Numbered from the stretch's first letter, positions 1 to 8,031 are shown. The stretch: 37,758 nt of DNA from DATKPC01 sp035524275 (GCA_035524275.1 DATKPC010000096.1:1-37758); one strand, 5' to 3'. Translations and numbers: made by a program. Notes: generated by a model not told the origin, from the letters alone.

Positions 1-330
1 GCCATGCTGTTGGCCTCGGGACGCCCGTCCCGAATCGTGACCAGTTTAGGGCCCGCCGCGTCATTGTGCGCAGATACGTGACTTAGAAACTGTGGATAGC
101 GTGATTGAGTTATTCGCATCGAGCCGACCGCGACATCCGGCGAGACCCCATCGACGAACTAGTCGGGACTCCGCACGCCACCGCGGGTCTCCGCGGTCCG
201 TTCTTCACGAAACCCCAGTGCCGCATGGATCTGGCGCGCTAACTTGGCGCTTATCCGAAGACCAGGGCATGGACCGCCGTCCAAGATGCCCCATCGCCGC
301 ACGACGGCGTCCAACCCGGGGAGAGGTCGG
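1..330. other. Left-edge non-coding stretch
   Basis: No convincing gene was found here. Short open frames exist on both strands, but their proteins are arginine-rich and look like frame shadows of GC-rich DNA. The region contains a 7-bp inverted repeat at 17-32 and the likely ribosome binding site of the next gene (GAGAGG, 321-326). It probably carries the promoter of that gene, although I could not pick -35 and -10 boxes with confidence. Confidence 0.5.
17..32. repeat. Short perfect inverted repeat
   Basis: CGGGACG and CGTCCCG form 7-bp arms around a 2-base centre. There is no T-tract on either side, so this is a weak candidate for the terminator of a gene to the left of the window, or a protein-binding site. 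The tight loop argues against a stable RNA hairpin. Confidence 0.3.
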
Positions 331-1452
331 ATGAGCGCAATCAGGGAACCGATCGACGAAAAAATGTCGGTGCGAAGGGAGCAGGCCGATGCCGCGCAGG
401 TCAGCGCACTGATCGAATCCTTCGCCTGGTCATGGACCGGCGCCGCCGACCTGCCTTCGCCGTTCGGCGGCACCGACCACCGGCTGGTGCAGCGCGCGCC
501 GGTTGGCGCGCCGCGGGCTCGCTTCGAGTTCCTCGACGGCGGCAGCCACGACTTTGCGCTTGGCCTCAGCGCCACGCTGCGGCAGCAGGGACGGCATCCG
601 CGGCTGATGGTCCATTTCGATCTCTCGCGCAACGGCGCGCCGTCGTATCGCCACACGATCGTCGCCTGCGATGCCGGTACGTTCGACATCCAGGGCGCTG
701 GCGCTCGCGAGCGTCGCGAGGAGGACGCGGCGAAATCGCGCGGTGGCTCGGCGGCGGTCCAGGATATCGTCGATCGCGCCGGTCTGGCGCGTGCGATTGC
801 GTCGGGACGCCCGGTCCCCGGCCTCTGGCTCGCTTGCGAGCCGACGTCGGCCGATCTGGAAAGCGGCCTGCGCCTGGCCGGCGTCGACGTCCGGCTTCAC
901 GCGACGGTCGCCCATGCCGTGGCTCGACAACTCGTCGCCGCATCGCGGCCGGAACAGCTCTGGCGGGCTGTCGAATGCGAGCGAATCGAGCGGGCCGTCG
1001 CGGAGTTCGCTCGCTCGAGGGAGCCCGGCGTGCCGTGGTGGAAATCCGCTTTCCTTCGCGATGCCCGGGTCCTGTTCGCGGCCGCGCTGCTTGAGGCGCT
1101 CGGTGGCGACGCCAAGATCGCCTTTCTTTATCGACCCGCTCTGCAGGGCGCGCTGGGCCAGCCCGGACGCGGCTCGTTCGTTCACGCGGTCGTCGATGCC
1201 CGCGGGCAGGTCTGGGACATCGGCGGCAGTGGCGCACTGGCGCGCAGCGAGGACCATTTCAGCCTCGGCCACCTGCCGTCCAGCCTCCAGGTTCACCGGC
1301 CGCCTTCCTTCAAGCTCGTCGATCCGCGCGCTACCGGTGGCGAATCGACCTCGACCGTCCACGACAAAGTGCGCCTGATCGCGCAGGACCTGCGCCGGCG
1401 CCTCGGCGGAACGTCCGCCCAGGCGCCGACGGAACAACTCGAGTTCGCCTAG
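331..1452 (+). CDS. Hypothetical protein, 373 aa
   Basis: I do not recognise this family. The frame opens earlier (244), but the ATG at 331 is preferred because GAGAGG lies four bases upstream and the added N-terminal residues look non-coding. The product is soluble-looking, with no signal peptide or membrane segment. It contains three stretches that look structured: an N-terminal part around LIESFAWSW, a middle helical part with a WWKSAFLRDARVLFAAALLEALGG stretch, and a C-terminal part with SFVHAVVDARGQVWDIGG. The HAVVD...WDIGG pattern recalls papain-like or transglutaminase-like folds where a His is followed by an Asp, but no matching catalytic Cys is obvious, so no function is assigned. 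It converges on the next gene with 26 bases between stops. Confidence 0.75.
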   Translation: MSAIREPIDEKMSVRREQADAAQVSALIESFAWSWTGAADLPSPFGGTDHRLVQRAPVGAPRARFEFLDGGSHDFALGLSATLRQQGRHPRLMVHFDLSRNGAPSYRHTIVACDAGTFDIQGAGARERREEDAAKSRGGSAAVQDIVDRAGLARAIASGRPVPGLWLACEPTSADLESGLRLAGVDVRLHATVAHAVARQLVAASRPEQLWRAVECERIERAVAEFARSREPGVPWWKSAFLRDARVLFAAALLEALGGDAKIAFLYRPALQGALGQPGRGSFVHAVVDARGQVWDIGGSGALARSEDHFSLGHLPSSLQVHRPPSFKLVDPRATGGESTSTVHDKVRLIAQDLRRRLGGTSAQAPTEQLEFA

Positions 1453-1478
1453 CGTTTCCCGGCTGCAGGATCCGCCGG

Positions 1479-1775
1479 CTACTTCTGCTTGGCGATGATC
1501 TGGTCCTTGATCTTGTCGTAGACCGCGTCGGGAATGATCTTGCGGGCCGCGAGGTCGTCCTTGCCCTTGTAGGGCCGCCCCTTGATGATGGCCTTGGCAC
1601 GCGCTTCGCCGATTCCATCCAGCGTCATGAGTTCCTCGGCCTTGGCGTGATTGATGTCGATCTTGCCGTCGGCCGCGGCACTTGCGGCCGGCTTGGCGTC
1701 CTTGTCGGCAGCGAAGGTCGGCGCCGCGAGACCCAGCATCGCGGCAACCAGCACGAAGGCAATTCCCTTGAGCAT
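1479..1775 (-). CDS. ComEA-like helix-hairpin-helix secreted protein
   Basis: This 98-aa protein has an N-terminal signal peptide (residues 1-22, cleavage near TFA-AD) followed by an Ala/Lys-rich linker and a helix-hairpin-helix DNA-binding domain. The motif INHAKAEELMTLDGIGEARA (about 41-60) is typical of the ComEA/Psu-type HhH family, which binds DNA without sequence preference. A location in the periplasm is inferred. The frame remains open far upstream, but the ATG at 1775 is preceded by a perfect AGGAGG (1781-1786) at 5-base spacing, which decides the start. Homologues take part in DNA uptake in competent bacteria; a single-domain protein like this one may act in that or in another nucleoid or periplasmic role. 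It stands alone here, with no other competence gene nearby. Confidence 0.88.
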   Translation of the reverse strand: MLKGIAFVLVAAMLGLAAPTFAADKDAKPAASAAADGKIDINHAKAEELMTLDGIGEARAKAIIKGRPYKGKDDLAARKIIPDAVYDKIKDQIIAKQK

Positions 1776-1780
1776 CCTTT

Positions 1781-1786
1781 CCTCCT
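1781..1786 (-). promoter_or_regulatory. Strong ribosome binding site, ComEA-like gene
   Basis: On the minus strand this reads AGGAGG, five bases before the ATG at 1775. It is one of the strongest Shine-Dalgarno sequences in the window and fixes the start inside a much longer open frame. Confidence 0.85.
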
Positions 1787-1874
1787 CTCGAGTATCGTCG
1801 GGGCCGCGCGCAGCCCGCCGTCGCGGCGCCGCAAGGCTAATTGAATTTCGCGACCCGCGCACCGTGCACCCGCG

Positions 1875-2513
1875 ATGACCACGAGCTACCTTCCCACGTG
1901 CGACCCGGAGCGGCTGTTCCTGCATTTCGGCGTCACGCTGGGCGAGACTGTTGGGGCGGGCGATGCCGTTCCCGGTTCGCCGGCCCCGGTCATCCGCCGC
2001 GTCAACAGTACCTCGACGCTCGAGCGCCAGCTTTGCCTCGGCATGCTGGGTCTCGTGCCGCCCTGGGCGCGCGAGGTTCCGCCGGAGCACCGGCCGGCAT
2101 CGGCGCGCGATTCGATCGACGAGCACGCGACGCTGCATGCCGCGTGGCGGATGGGCCGGCGCTGCGTCGTGCCTGCCGATGCCGTCTACGAGCAGCGGTG
2201 GGAGGAGGGCAGGGCTGTCCGTTGGCGAATTCGACGCCGCGACGGCCGCCCGATGGGTATCGCCGGCGTCTGGGACGAGTGGATCGACCCGGCGGGATTC
2301 GAGGTCGTGGCCTTTGCGATGCTGACCGTGAAGGCGCGCAATCATCCGGTATTCCGGCCGATCTGCACGATTCCCGGCGAGTTGCCTCGGATGGTTGCCA
2401 TCCTGAAGGAGGACGGCTATGACGCCTGGCTCGAGGGACCGCTGCTGACCGGACGCGCGGTGTTGAACCGCGATCCATCGGCACCGCTGGTCGCCGAGCC
2501 GGCGCCGCGCTGA
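1875..2513 (+). CDS. SRAP (HMCES/YedK) family protein, active site degenerate
   Basis: This 212-aa protein aligns by eye with SOS-response-associated peptidase (SRAP, DUF159) proteins, which crosslink to abasic sites in single-stranded DNA through Cys2. Recognisable parts are PERLFLHFGV (11-20), GLVPPWA (59-65), RRCVVPADAVYE (95-106, matching RRCLIPADGFYE with Glu106 kept) and RMVAIL near residue 178. The start aligns position for position with the family start, yet family M-C-G-R is M-T-T-S here, so the nucleophile Cys2 is Thr. The Asn of the usual NARAE motif is also missing (ASARDS) and the His of IHDRMPVIL is replaced by Leu. The protein is therefore unlikely to do the normal crosslinking chemistry. 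It may be a non-catalytic DNA-binding paralogue. No good Shine-Dalgarno precedes the ATG. The stop lies seven bases from the convergent gene's stop. Confidence 0.82.
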   Translation: MTTSYLPTCDPERLFLHFGVTLGETVGAGDAVPGSPAPVIRRVNSTSTLERQLCLGMLGLVPPWAREVPPEHRPASARDSIDEHATLHAAWRMGRRCVVPADAVYEQRWEEGRAVRWRIRRRDGRPMGIAGVWDEWIDPAGFEVVAFAMLTVKARNHPVFRPICTIPGELPRMVAILKEDGYDAWLEGPLLTGRAVLNRDPSAPLVAEPAPR

Positions 2514-2520
2514 TCGGCGC

Positions 2521-3411
2521 TCAGCCGCGATACAGGCCGATCGCGGTGCCGGGAATGCCGGCGTCGATGCGGAAGACGGATCCGGCAAGCGGTGTTCTTG
2601 CAAGGACATCCGCGGCGAGGCCGTCGCGCAGCGACGTGCAATACAAGGTACGTAGCCCGGGTCCTCCGAAGCAGGGCATCGTGGGGTGCGTCACCGGCAA
2701 TTCGACGTACGCGATCAGTTCGCCGCCCGGCGCGTAGCGATTGATGCGTCCGGCGCCGATCCCGCAACTCCAGTAGCACCCGTCGGCGTCGACCGCGCCG
2801 CCATCGGGGCGGCCGCTCTCGGGCTGCGCGTCCGCGAACAGGCGGCGATTCCGCAGCGCGCCGCTGTCCGGGTCGTAGTCGTAGCAGTAGATCGCCGGGG
2901 CGCGCGAATCCGCGTGGAACATCGTGCGGCCATCGGGGCTCCACGCGAGACCGTTCGAGACGCGGATGCCGCTCGCCATGCGCGTGCAGCGATGGTCGGC
3001 GTCGAGGCGATACAGGTGCCCGGTCGGTTCGCGCTGCGGCCGGTCATCCATCGACCCGGCCCAAAAACGCCCCTCGGGCGATACCTTGCCGTCGTTGAGG
3101 CGGTTCGTCGGCACGTCCGCCTCCGGGTTCGCCAGGAACGTCAGCGCGCCGGTCGTCGTATCGAACAGGTGGAAGCCGCTGCGCAGCGCAAGCACGAGCC
3201 CGCCCTGCTCGCGCAGCCCCAGGCTTCCGACCGCCGCCGGCAACTGCCATCGACGGCGCGAGCCATCGGCCGGGTCGAGCCCGTGGACCGTCGCCGCGAC
3301 GATATCGGCCCAGTAAAGGATCGATTCGCGTTCCGACCAGACCGGCGATTCGCCGAGCACGCATGTCGTGTCGGCGAGTGCCGTGACGGGAACGTCGAGC
3401 TTTCGTGCCAT
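2521..3411 (-). CDS. SMP-30/gluconolactonase/LRE family protein
   Basis: The 296-aa protein is a six-bladed beta-propeller of the SMP-30/regucalcin/gluconolactonase family, which hydrolyses sugar lactones using a divalent metal. The expected metal and substrate residues are visible: Glu21 in LGESPVW, Arg104 and Asn106 in PTNRLNDGKVSPEGRFW, Asn153 in VSNGLAWSPDG and Asp203 in RPDGGAVDADG. Length fits the family (about 290-300). It is cytoplasmic by appearance, with no signal peptide. The exact lactone cannot be told from the sequence; arabinono-, glucono- and other sugar lactones are all possible. No sugar dehydrogenase or transporter sits beside it, so pathway context is missing. The start codon is the first in the frame and is preceded by a weak AAGG. 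Confidence 0.9.
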   Translation of the reverse strand: MARKLDVPVTALADTTCVLGESPVWSERESILYWADIVAATVHGLDPADGSRRRWQLPAAVGSLGLREQGGLVLALRSGFHLFDTTTGALTFLANPEADVPTNRLNDGKVSPEGRFWAGSMDDRPQREPTGHLYRLDADHRCTRMASGIRVSNGLAWSPDGRTMFHADSRAPAIYCYDYDPDSGALRNRRLFADAQPESGRPDGGAVDADGCYWSCGIGAGRINRYAPGGELIAYVELPVTHPTMPCFGGPGLRTLYCTSLRDGLAADVLARTPLAGSVFRIDAGIPGTAIGLYRG

Positions 3412-3579
3412 GGCCGGCCTTCGCCCGCGGAGCAGGGAGCGGGAACAGGGAGTGGAAAGCTAGCACGAAGCTCCGGCGCCCCGGGGGCAAGGCGGGAACA
3501 TGGCGCACGGCGAGGCGACGCTCGCGCGGCAGAGTCGTTCGGTCGCCCGCGAGCCCGGCCGACGAACTTCCCTCGCCCG

Positions 3580-3873
3580 CTAAGAGGCGAGCTCGACCTT
3601 CTTGGCGGCCTTGGCCTGCCGCTGCCTCGCCTCGCGCGACAGCAGGTCCCGCATTGCCACCGCGTCGCACATGCCGACGAGCGGTCCGCGGAACTCCGCC
3701 TTGTCATCGAAGCGTTTCCGTTCGACCTCGGGCGGCCAGCTCACCACGTAGTAGCCCGGCTGCAGCGCGGCGCCCGGAGGCCGCCAGTAGGCACGCTGGT
3801 ACGACTCGGCGTCGATCAGCCATGTCGCATTCAGGACTCGAACGATCTCGAAGTCTTCGTAATAGTCTTCCAT
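3580..3873 (-). CDS. Hypothetical protein, 97 aa
   Basis: I do not recognise a named domain. The frame is open further upstream, but the ATG at 3873 starts an acidic, well-composed segment (MEDYYEDFEI) and everything upstream reads like random high-GC sequence. The product is a small soluble protein rich in aromatic residues in its middle (residues 25-47, with WRPPG and GYYVVSWPPE) and has a basic Arg/Gln/Lys-rich tail (about 78-94). Codon usage matches neighbouring genes. It is divergent from the aryl polyene operon, sharing the 3874-4155 spacer with it, but nothing in its sequence ties it to that pathway. Its reality is supported by third-position GC bias rather than by homology. Confidence 0.65.
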   Translation of the reverse strand: MEDYYEDFEIVRVLNATWLIDAESYQRAYWRPPGAALQPGYYVVSWPPEVERKRFDDKAEFRGPLVGMCDAVAMRDLLSREARQRQAKAAKKVELAS

Positions 3874-4155
3874 CGTTGCCGTCCGTCGTGAGTCGATTAA
3901 CGCTACGCGTCGGCGACGTCGGGAAAATTGATTCAAGTCACATGAGACTGCGACTCGAAGCGAATGGTTCATGCAGGACGGAATCGCGGGATCTTTCTTA
4001 ATTCCGGAGCGCTGAAGCGAATGCGCGCGAGCGACGGGGCGCCGCTTGCGACGCGCCGGCGAGTGCCGCGCTCGGCGTTTGCTACCATCGCAGGTTTGCG
4101 AGCGTGACGGGCCGGCGACGTGTCGCGGCCCGGCCCAAGACGACGGGATCTTTCG
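3874..4155. promoter_or_regulatory. Divergent intergenic region upstream of aryl polyene operon
   Basis: This 282-base gap separates the divergent 97-aa gene from the first aryl polyene gene. It is richer in A and T than its surroundings between about 3890 and 4015. TACCAT at 4083-4088 is a plausible -10 hexamer for the plus-strand operon, with no good -35 at standard spacing, which may mean an activator is needed. GGGA at 4145-4148 is the likely ribosome binding site of the ACP gene. Boxes are guesses from pattern only. Confidence 0.4.
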
Positions 4156-4431
4156 ATGTCGACACCGATTGCCGACGACGCGTTGCGCCTCGAGGTGGCC
4201 ACCCTGATGGTCGAAGCGCTCAATCTCGACGTGGCGCCGAAGGACATCGATCCGCAGGCGCCCCTGTTCGGCGAGGGGCTCGGCCTGGATTCCATCGACA
4301 TCCTCGAGGTTGCCCTGGAGGTGTCCAAGCGCTACGGTTTTCAACTCCGCTCCGGCGACGAGCAGAACCAGCGCATTTTCGCGAGCCTTGCCAGCCTCAG
4401 CGATCACATCGCGAGCCATCGCACGCGCTGA
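4156..4431 (+). CDS. Acyl carrier protein of aryl polyene synthase (ApeE/ApeF-like)
   Basis: This 91-aa protein is an acyl carrier protein. The phosphopantetheine attachment serine is Ser46 in GLGLDSIDILE, with the acidic helix expected around it. It would carry the aromatic starter and growing polyene as thioesters in the cytoplasm. The ATG at 4156 is chosen over a possible GTG at 4120 because the upstream residues are Arg-rich and do not fit an ACP, and GGGA sits seven bases before it. It is the first gene of an eleven-gene plus-strand block, and its stop is four bases before the next ATG. A second ACP gene lies at 21674-21934; two ACPs are normal for aryl polyene clusters. Confidence 0.93.
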   Translation: MSTPIADDALRLEVATLMVEALNLDVAPKDIDPQAPLFGEGLGLDSIDILEVALEVSKRYGFQLRSGDEQNQRIFASLASLSDHIASHRTR

Positions 4432-4435
4432 CGCG

Positions 4436-5152
4436 ATGCGTGTGGTGATGCGGGCATTGCGGTGGCCCGCCGGCCTGCGCGCGGCGCTGGGCGTCGGCGC
4501 GCTGATCGCCTACATGGCGCTGTCGACCCGGTTGATGGCGGCGCAGGCCTCGGCTCCCTGGACGCTCGCTCTCGTGCTCGGTCCGCTCGCCCTCGCGATC
4601 GTCGGCGGCGTCTGGCGCGCCGGACTGCACCGGCTTGCGGGGGTTGTCGCGGTCGTGATCGTCGCGACGGCCGCGGCGATCTCCGCGCGAACGGCGTCCT
4701 CGGCGCAACTGCTGTACCTGGCGCAGCATGCCGGCGTGCATGCGGCGTTGGCGGCCTGGTTTGCGTCGACATTGCGGCCCGGCCATGTCCCCCTCATCGC
4801 GCAGTTCGCGGCGCGCGTGCACGGACTGACGGAACTGCCGCCGGCGATGGCCGCCTATACGCGGGCGACCACCGTGGCTTGGGTGGCCTATTTCATGGCG
4901 ATGGCGGCCGCCTCGATCGCGCTGTACGCCTGGGCGCCTTACCGGGCGTGGATCGTGTTCGCGAATTTCTTCACGCCCATCGGCGTCGCCCTCGTGATGC
5001 TGGGCGAGCACCTGCTGCGCTATCGCCTGCATCCGGAATTCGAGCGGATCGCCATCGCCGATGCCTGGCGTGCGTGGCAACAACATCCCGCGCCTCGCTC
5101 GCCGCGAAATCCGGACCCGGACTCGTTACGGAGGACTCGGCACCATGGTTGA
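4436..5152 (+). CDS. Integral membrane protein of aryl polyene cluster (COG4648/ApeG-like)
   Basis: The 238-aa product is a polytopic inner-membrane protein with about six hydrophobic segments (for example around residues 13-30, 36-53, 64-82 and 145-165). It ends with a charged cytoplasmic tail. Its position between ACP and AMP-ligase, its size and the segment YRAWIVFANFFTPIGVALVMLG match the COG4648 family found at this position in aryl polyene clusters. The molecular role of the family is not known to me; a scaffold for the biosynthetic enzymes at the membrane is a guess. The ATG at 4436 follows the ACP stop by four bases, and the 3' end overlaps the ligase start by eight bases, so translation is probably coupled. 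Confidence 0.85.
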   Translation: MRVVMRALRWPAGLRAALGVGALIAYMALSTRLMAAQASAPWTLALVLGPLALAIVGGVWRAGLHRLAGVVAVVIVATAAAISARTASSAQLLYLAQHAGVHAALAAWFASTLRPGHVPLIAQFAARVHGLTELPPAMAAYTRATTVAWVAYFMAMAAASIALYAWAPYRAWIVFANFFTPIGVALVMLGEHLLRYRLHPEFERIAIADAWRAWQQHPAPRSPRNPDPDSLRRTRHHG

Positions 5153-6629
5153 GTCGATCCCGCTGCTGTCGGGCGCCGACCTCGATGCGCCGATCGCCTG
5201 GCGCGGCGGATTGCCGCTGTCGCGGCGGCGCTACCTGGCGGACGTCGCCGCGCTTGCTGCTCGCCTGCCGCCTGCCGGACCGGTGCTGGCGATGACATCC
5301 GATCGCTACCGCTTCGCGCTGTCGCTCGGCGCGGCGCTTGCGCGGGGCCAGTTCAACCTGCTGCCGCCGAACCACGCACCGGACACGATGCGGAGGCTGC
5401 GCGACGAATTCCGCACCGCGTACCTGCTCGCGGAGCGCCCGGTGCCCGATGCACGCGTGGCCGCCGCCGGCATCGTGCCCGGCGCCGGCGATCTCGCGGA
5501 TCCGGTCCATGCGGCCCAGGCCGTCTTCGGGCCTTCGGTGATCCTCTTCGCGCCGGACGACAGCGCGCCGGTCGCGTCGAATCTTCCCGTGCCCGGCATC
5601 GCGCCCGACCAGGTCGTGGCCCATGTCCTCACGTCCGGATCGACCGGAACGTCGGTACCGCACCCGAAAGCCTGGGAACTGCTCGTCGTCAATGCGCGCG
5701 CCGAGGCCCGCCGAATGGCCGATTTCCTCGCTCGTCGCAGCATCGCCGGCTTGAACCTCGTTGGAACGGTGCCGGCGCACCACATGTACGGCTTCGAATC
5801 GACCGTCCTGGTCGCGATGCTGGCGGGGGCGGCTTTCGCCGCCGAGCGGCCTTTCTTCCCGGCCGAGATCGTCGACAGCCTGCGGCGCCTGCCGTCGCCG
5901 CGCGCGCTCGTGACCACGCCGTTCCACTTGAAGACGCTGCTCGACAGCGGCCTGCCGGTGCCGCGCGTCGACCTGATCGTTTGCGCGACGGCGCCGTTGT
6001 CGCCGCAACTCGCGTTGCGGGCCGAGGAGGCGCTGGGCGGGCCGCTGATGGAAATCTACGGCTGCACCGAGGCGGGGCAGGTGGCGACGCGGCGCACGAC
6101 GTCCGGGTCGGGCTGGCGGACCTACGACGGGCTGACGGTCGAGGCAAGCGGTGCGCAGGCGATCGTCCGAGGTGGCCACGTGCCGCAGCCGACCCCGCTC
6201 GCCGACGTGATCGAGGTGCTGGACGCCACGCATTTCGAACTGTTGGGCCGGTCCAACGACCTGATCAACGTGGCCGGCAAGCGCGGCTCGTTGTCGCACT
6301 TGAATTTCCATCTAAACAGCATCGAGGGGGTTCGCGACGGCGCGTTCTGGCTGCCCGACGTGGGCCCGGTGCGTCACGGCGAGGTCGAGGATGTGGTTCG
6401 GCTCGTCGCATTCGTCGTCGGGTCCGACGTGACGCGCGAGCGGCTCCACGCCGAATTGCGCACGCGTATCGACCCGGCGTTCCTGCCCCGGCGCGTGGTC
6501 CACGTCGAGAGCCTGCCGCGCGACCCGACGGGCAAGCTACCGGCGGGCCGGCTCGAGGAGCTGGGCCGGCAGTGGCTCGCGGCCACCCGAGCGACCGCGA
6601 GCCGCGCGGATGACGACGCCGGTCGTTGA
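5145..6629 (+). CDS. AMP-dependent aryl-acid ligase (ApeH-like)
   Basis: The 494-aa protein belongs to the ANL superfamily of adenylate-forming enzymes. Visible motifs are the phosphate-binding loop TSGSTGTSVPHPK (163-175), YGCTEAGQ (305-312), GRSNDLINVAGKR, and a C-terminal PRDPTGKLPAGRL whose Lys is the usual catalytic residue for adenylation. It most likely activates an aromatic acid such as 4-hydroxybenzoate or a cinnamate and loads it on the ACP to start the polyene. Specificity cannot be read directly. The ATG at 5145 has GGAGGA nine bases upstream (5130-5135) and overlaps the previous gene by eight bases; the frame's earlier part is a shadow of that gene. The Ala/Arg-rich tail after the Lys motif is longer than necessary. 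Confidence 0.93.
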   Translation: MVESIPLLSGADLDAPIAWRGGLPLSRRRYLADVAALAARLPPAGPVLAMTSDRYRFALSLGAALARGQFNLLPPNHAPDTMRRLRDEFRTAYLLAERPVPDARVAAAGIVPGAGDLADPVHAAQAVFGPSVILFAPDDSAPVASNLPVPGIAPDQVVAHVLTSGSTGTSVPHPKAWELLVVNARAEARRMADFLARRSIAGLNLVGTVPAHHMYGFESTVLVAMLAGAAFAAERPFFPAEIVDSLRRLPSPRALVTTPFHLKTLLDSGLPVPRVDLIVCATAPLSPQLALRAEEALGGPLMEIYGCTEAGQVATRRTTSGSGWRTYDGLTVEASGAQAIVRGGHVPQPTPLADVIEVLDATHFELLGRSNDLINVAGKRGSLSHLNFHLNSIEGVRDGAFWLPDVGPVRHGEVEDVVRLVAFVVGSDVTRERLHAELRTRIDPAFLPRRVVHVESLPRDPTGKLPAGRLEELGRQWLAATRATASRADDDAGR

Positions 6630-6646
6630 GGCGCGGGGCGACGAGC

Positions 6647-6967
6647 ATGCCGACGTCAGTTCGATCGATTCCTGCGAGCCATCCGGCGTTCGAGGGGCAT
6701 TTCCCCGGCGCGCCGCTGTTGCCCGGCGTCGGCATCCTGGCGGAAGTGTGCGAAGCGCTGTTCGGCGACGGCGCGTTGCGTCCCGACGCGAGCGGCGTCA
6801 AGCTGTCGGTCGCCAAGTTCCTGGCGCCGGTGAGGCCCGGGGCGTGCCTGCAGATCGACTGGACCGAGGCGGGCGGGCGACTGCGCTTCGAGGTGCGCCT
6901 GGACGACGCGTCGCGGACGCTGGCGGCGACCGGCCAGTTCGAACGCTGCCGGGAATCGTCGCCGTGA
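6647..6967 (+). CDS. Short hotdog-fold dehydratase (ApeI-like)
   Basis: This 106-aa protein is a hotdog-fold 3-hydroxyacyl-ACP dehydratase-like protein of the FabA/FabZ superfamily. It starts directly at the central helix region, with SHPAFEGHFPGAPLLPGV (11-28) matching the family GHFPG..PGV signature. It lacks the N-terminal PHRYPFLL segment that supplies the catalytic His in FabZ, and the family Glu after PGV is Ala35, with Glu36 shifted by one. It may therefore need the partner dehydratase at 12726-13220, or use different residues as ApeI proteins do. The ATG at 6647 is chosen; an upstream TTG at 6626 would overlap the ligase stop. The stop overlaps the next start as GTGA. Confidence 0.86.
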   Translation: MPTSVRSIPASHPAFEGHFPGAPLLPGVGILAEVCEALFGDGALRPDASGVKLSVAKFLAPVRPGACLQIDWTEAGGRLRFEVRLDDASRTLAATGQFERCRESSP

Positions 6968-8031
6968 CGACGCGGCACGACTGGACCGAACTGCGCGAAC
7001 GCAGCAACGTGGTCGCGCTGAGGCTGATGCGATGGGTCGCCACCACGCTCGGTCGCCGAGCCGCGCGGCTCGTGCTGCATCCGGTCACGTTCTATTTCAT
7101 GCTCGTCGGTGGCACGTCGAAACGGGCCTCGGCGATGTACCTGCGGCAACTCTGGAACCGCCGGCCGCGGTGGATCGAGCGCTATCGCCACCTCCACTGC
7201 TTCGCCTCGACCGTCCTGGATCGGGTCTACCTGCTCCAGGGGCGGTACGACGAATTCGATGTCCAGGCGATCGGCGGCGAGCACTTCGAGGCGGTCGCAC
7301 GCGGCGGCGGCGGGGTCCTCTTCGTCGGCGCGCACGTCGGCAGCTTCGAGGCGCTTCGCGCGCTCGGCAAGTACCGTCGCAGCCTCCGCGTGGCGATGGT
7401 CATGTACGACGAGAACGCGCGATTGATCAACGCCGCGCTGAAGGCCGTGGCGCCGGAGGCGGAACTGAATGTCATCTCGCTCGGGCGCGTCGACGCGATG
7501 CTGGCATTGAAGGACTGGCTCGACGGCGGCGGCGTCGCCGGACTTCTGGCGGACCGCTCGCTGCCGCGGCCGCGCCCGAGCGCGGCCGTGCAGGGCGAGG
7601 GTGCCCGCGAGCCGCCGCGCGGCGATGCGATCGTCCTGCCCTTTCTCGGCAGGCACGCCGTGTTCCATGACGGCGTATTCCGGCTCGCGGCGGTGTTGCG
7701 GCGCCCGATGGTCTTCATGGCCGGCCTCTATCGCGGCGGCAATCGCTATGAGCTGCGATTCATGCCGGTCGCCGATTTCACGCGGCGCGAACGCGGCCCG
7801 GGCGCGGCGGCCGCGCAGGACCGCGCGATCCGCGAGGCGATGGAACGTTATGTCGCGATCCTGGAGGCGGTATGCCACGAGGCGCCGTACAACTGGTTCA
7901 ACTTCTATGACTTCTGGGACGGCGGCTCGCACGATGCGGATGCCGCGGGGACCGCGGTGCCGGGGACCGCGGGCACGTCGAGCCATGCGGCATCGATCCC
8001 GGCGCGGCGCGAACGCGATGCGCACGTCTGA
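6964..8031 (+). CDS. LpxL/HtrB-like lysophospholipid acyltransferase (ApeJ acyltransferase part)
   Basis: The 355-aa protein belongs to the lipid A biosynthesis acyltransferase family (LpxL/LpxM). The HX4E catalytic motif is His124-Val-Gly-Ser-Phe-Glu129, and the N-terminus (HDWTELRERSNVVALRLMRW) with a hydrophobic YFMLVGG segment near 44-50 is typical of the family. It would transfer an acyl or aryl-polyenoyl chain onto a lipid or sugar acceptor at the inner membrane. The GTG at 6964 is preferred because it restores the family N-terminus and forms a GTGA overlap with the preceding stop. In many aryl polyene clusters this domain is fused to a GT2 glycosyltransferase; here it stands alone, and no glycosyltransferase is seen in the window. 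The tail after residue 320 is low-complexity. Confidence 0.88.
   Translation: MTTRHDWTELRERSNVVALRLMRWVATTLGRRAARLVLHPVTFYFMLVGGTSKRASAMYLRQLWNRRPRWIERYRHLHCFASTVLDRVYLLQGRYDEFDVQAIGGEHFEAVARGGGGVLFVGAHVGSFEALRALGKYRRSLRVAMVMYDENARLINAALKAVAPEAELNVISLGRVDAMLALKDWLDGGGVAGLLADRSLPRPRPSAAVQGEGAREPPRGDAIVLPFLGRHAVFHDGVFRLAAVLRRPMVFMAGLYRGGNRYELRFMPVADFTRRERGPGAAAAQDRAIREAMERYVAILEAVCHEAPYNWFNFYDFWDGGSHDADAAGTAVPGTAGTSSHAASIPARRERDAHV

Noticed and set aside
1453..1478. Possible hairpin between the 373-aa gene and the ComEA-like gene
   Set aside because: CCGGC and GCCGG arms of only five bases are expected by chance at this GC content and there is no T-tract.
4120..4155. Upstream GTG start for the first ACP
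   Set aside because: It adds an Arg-rich stretch not found in ACPs, while the ATG at 4156 has a spaced GGGA and gives a standard length.
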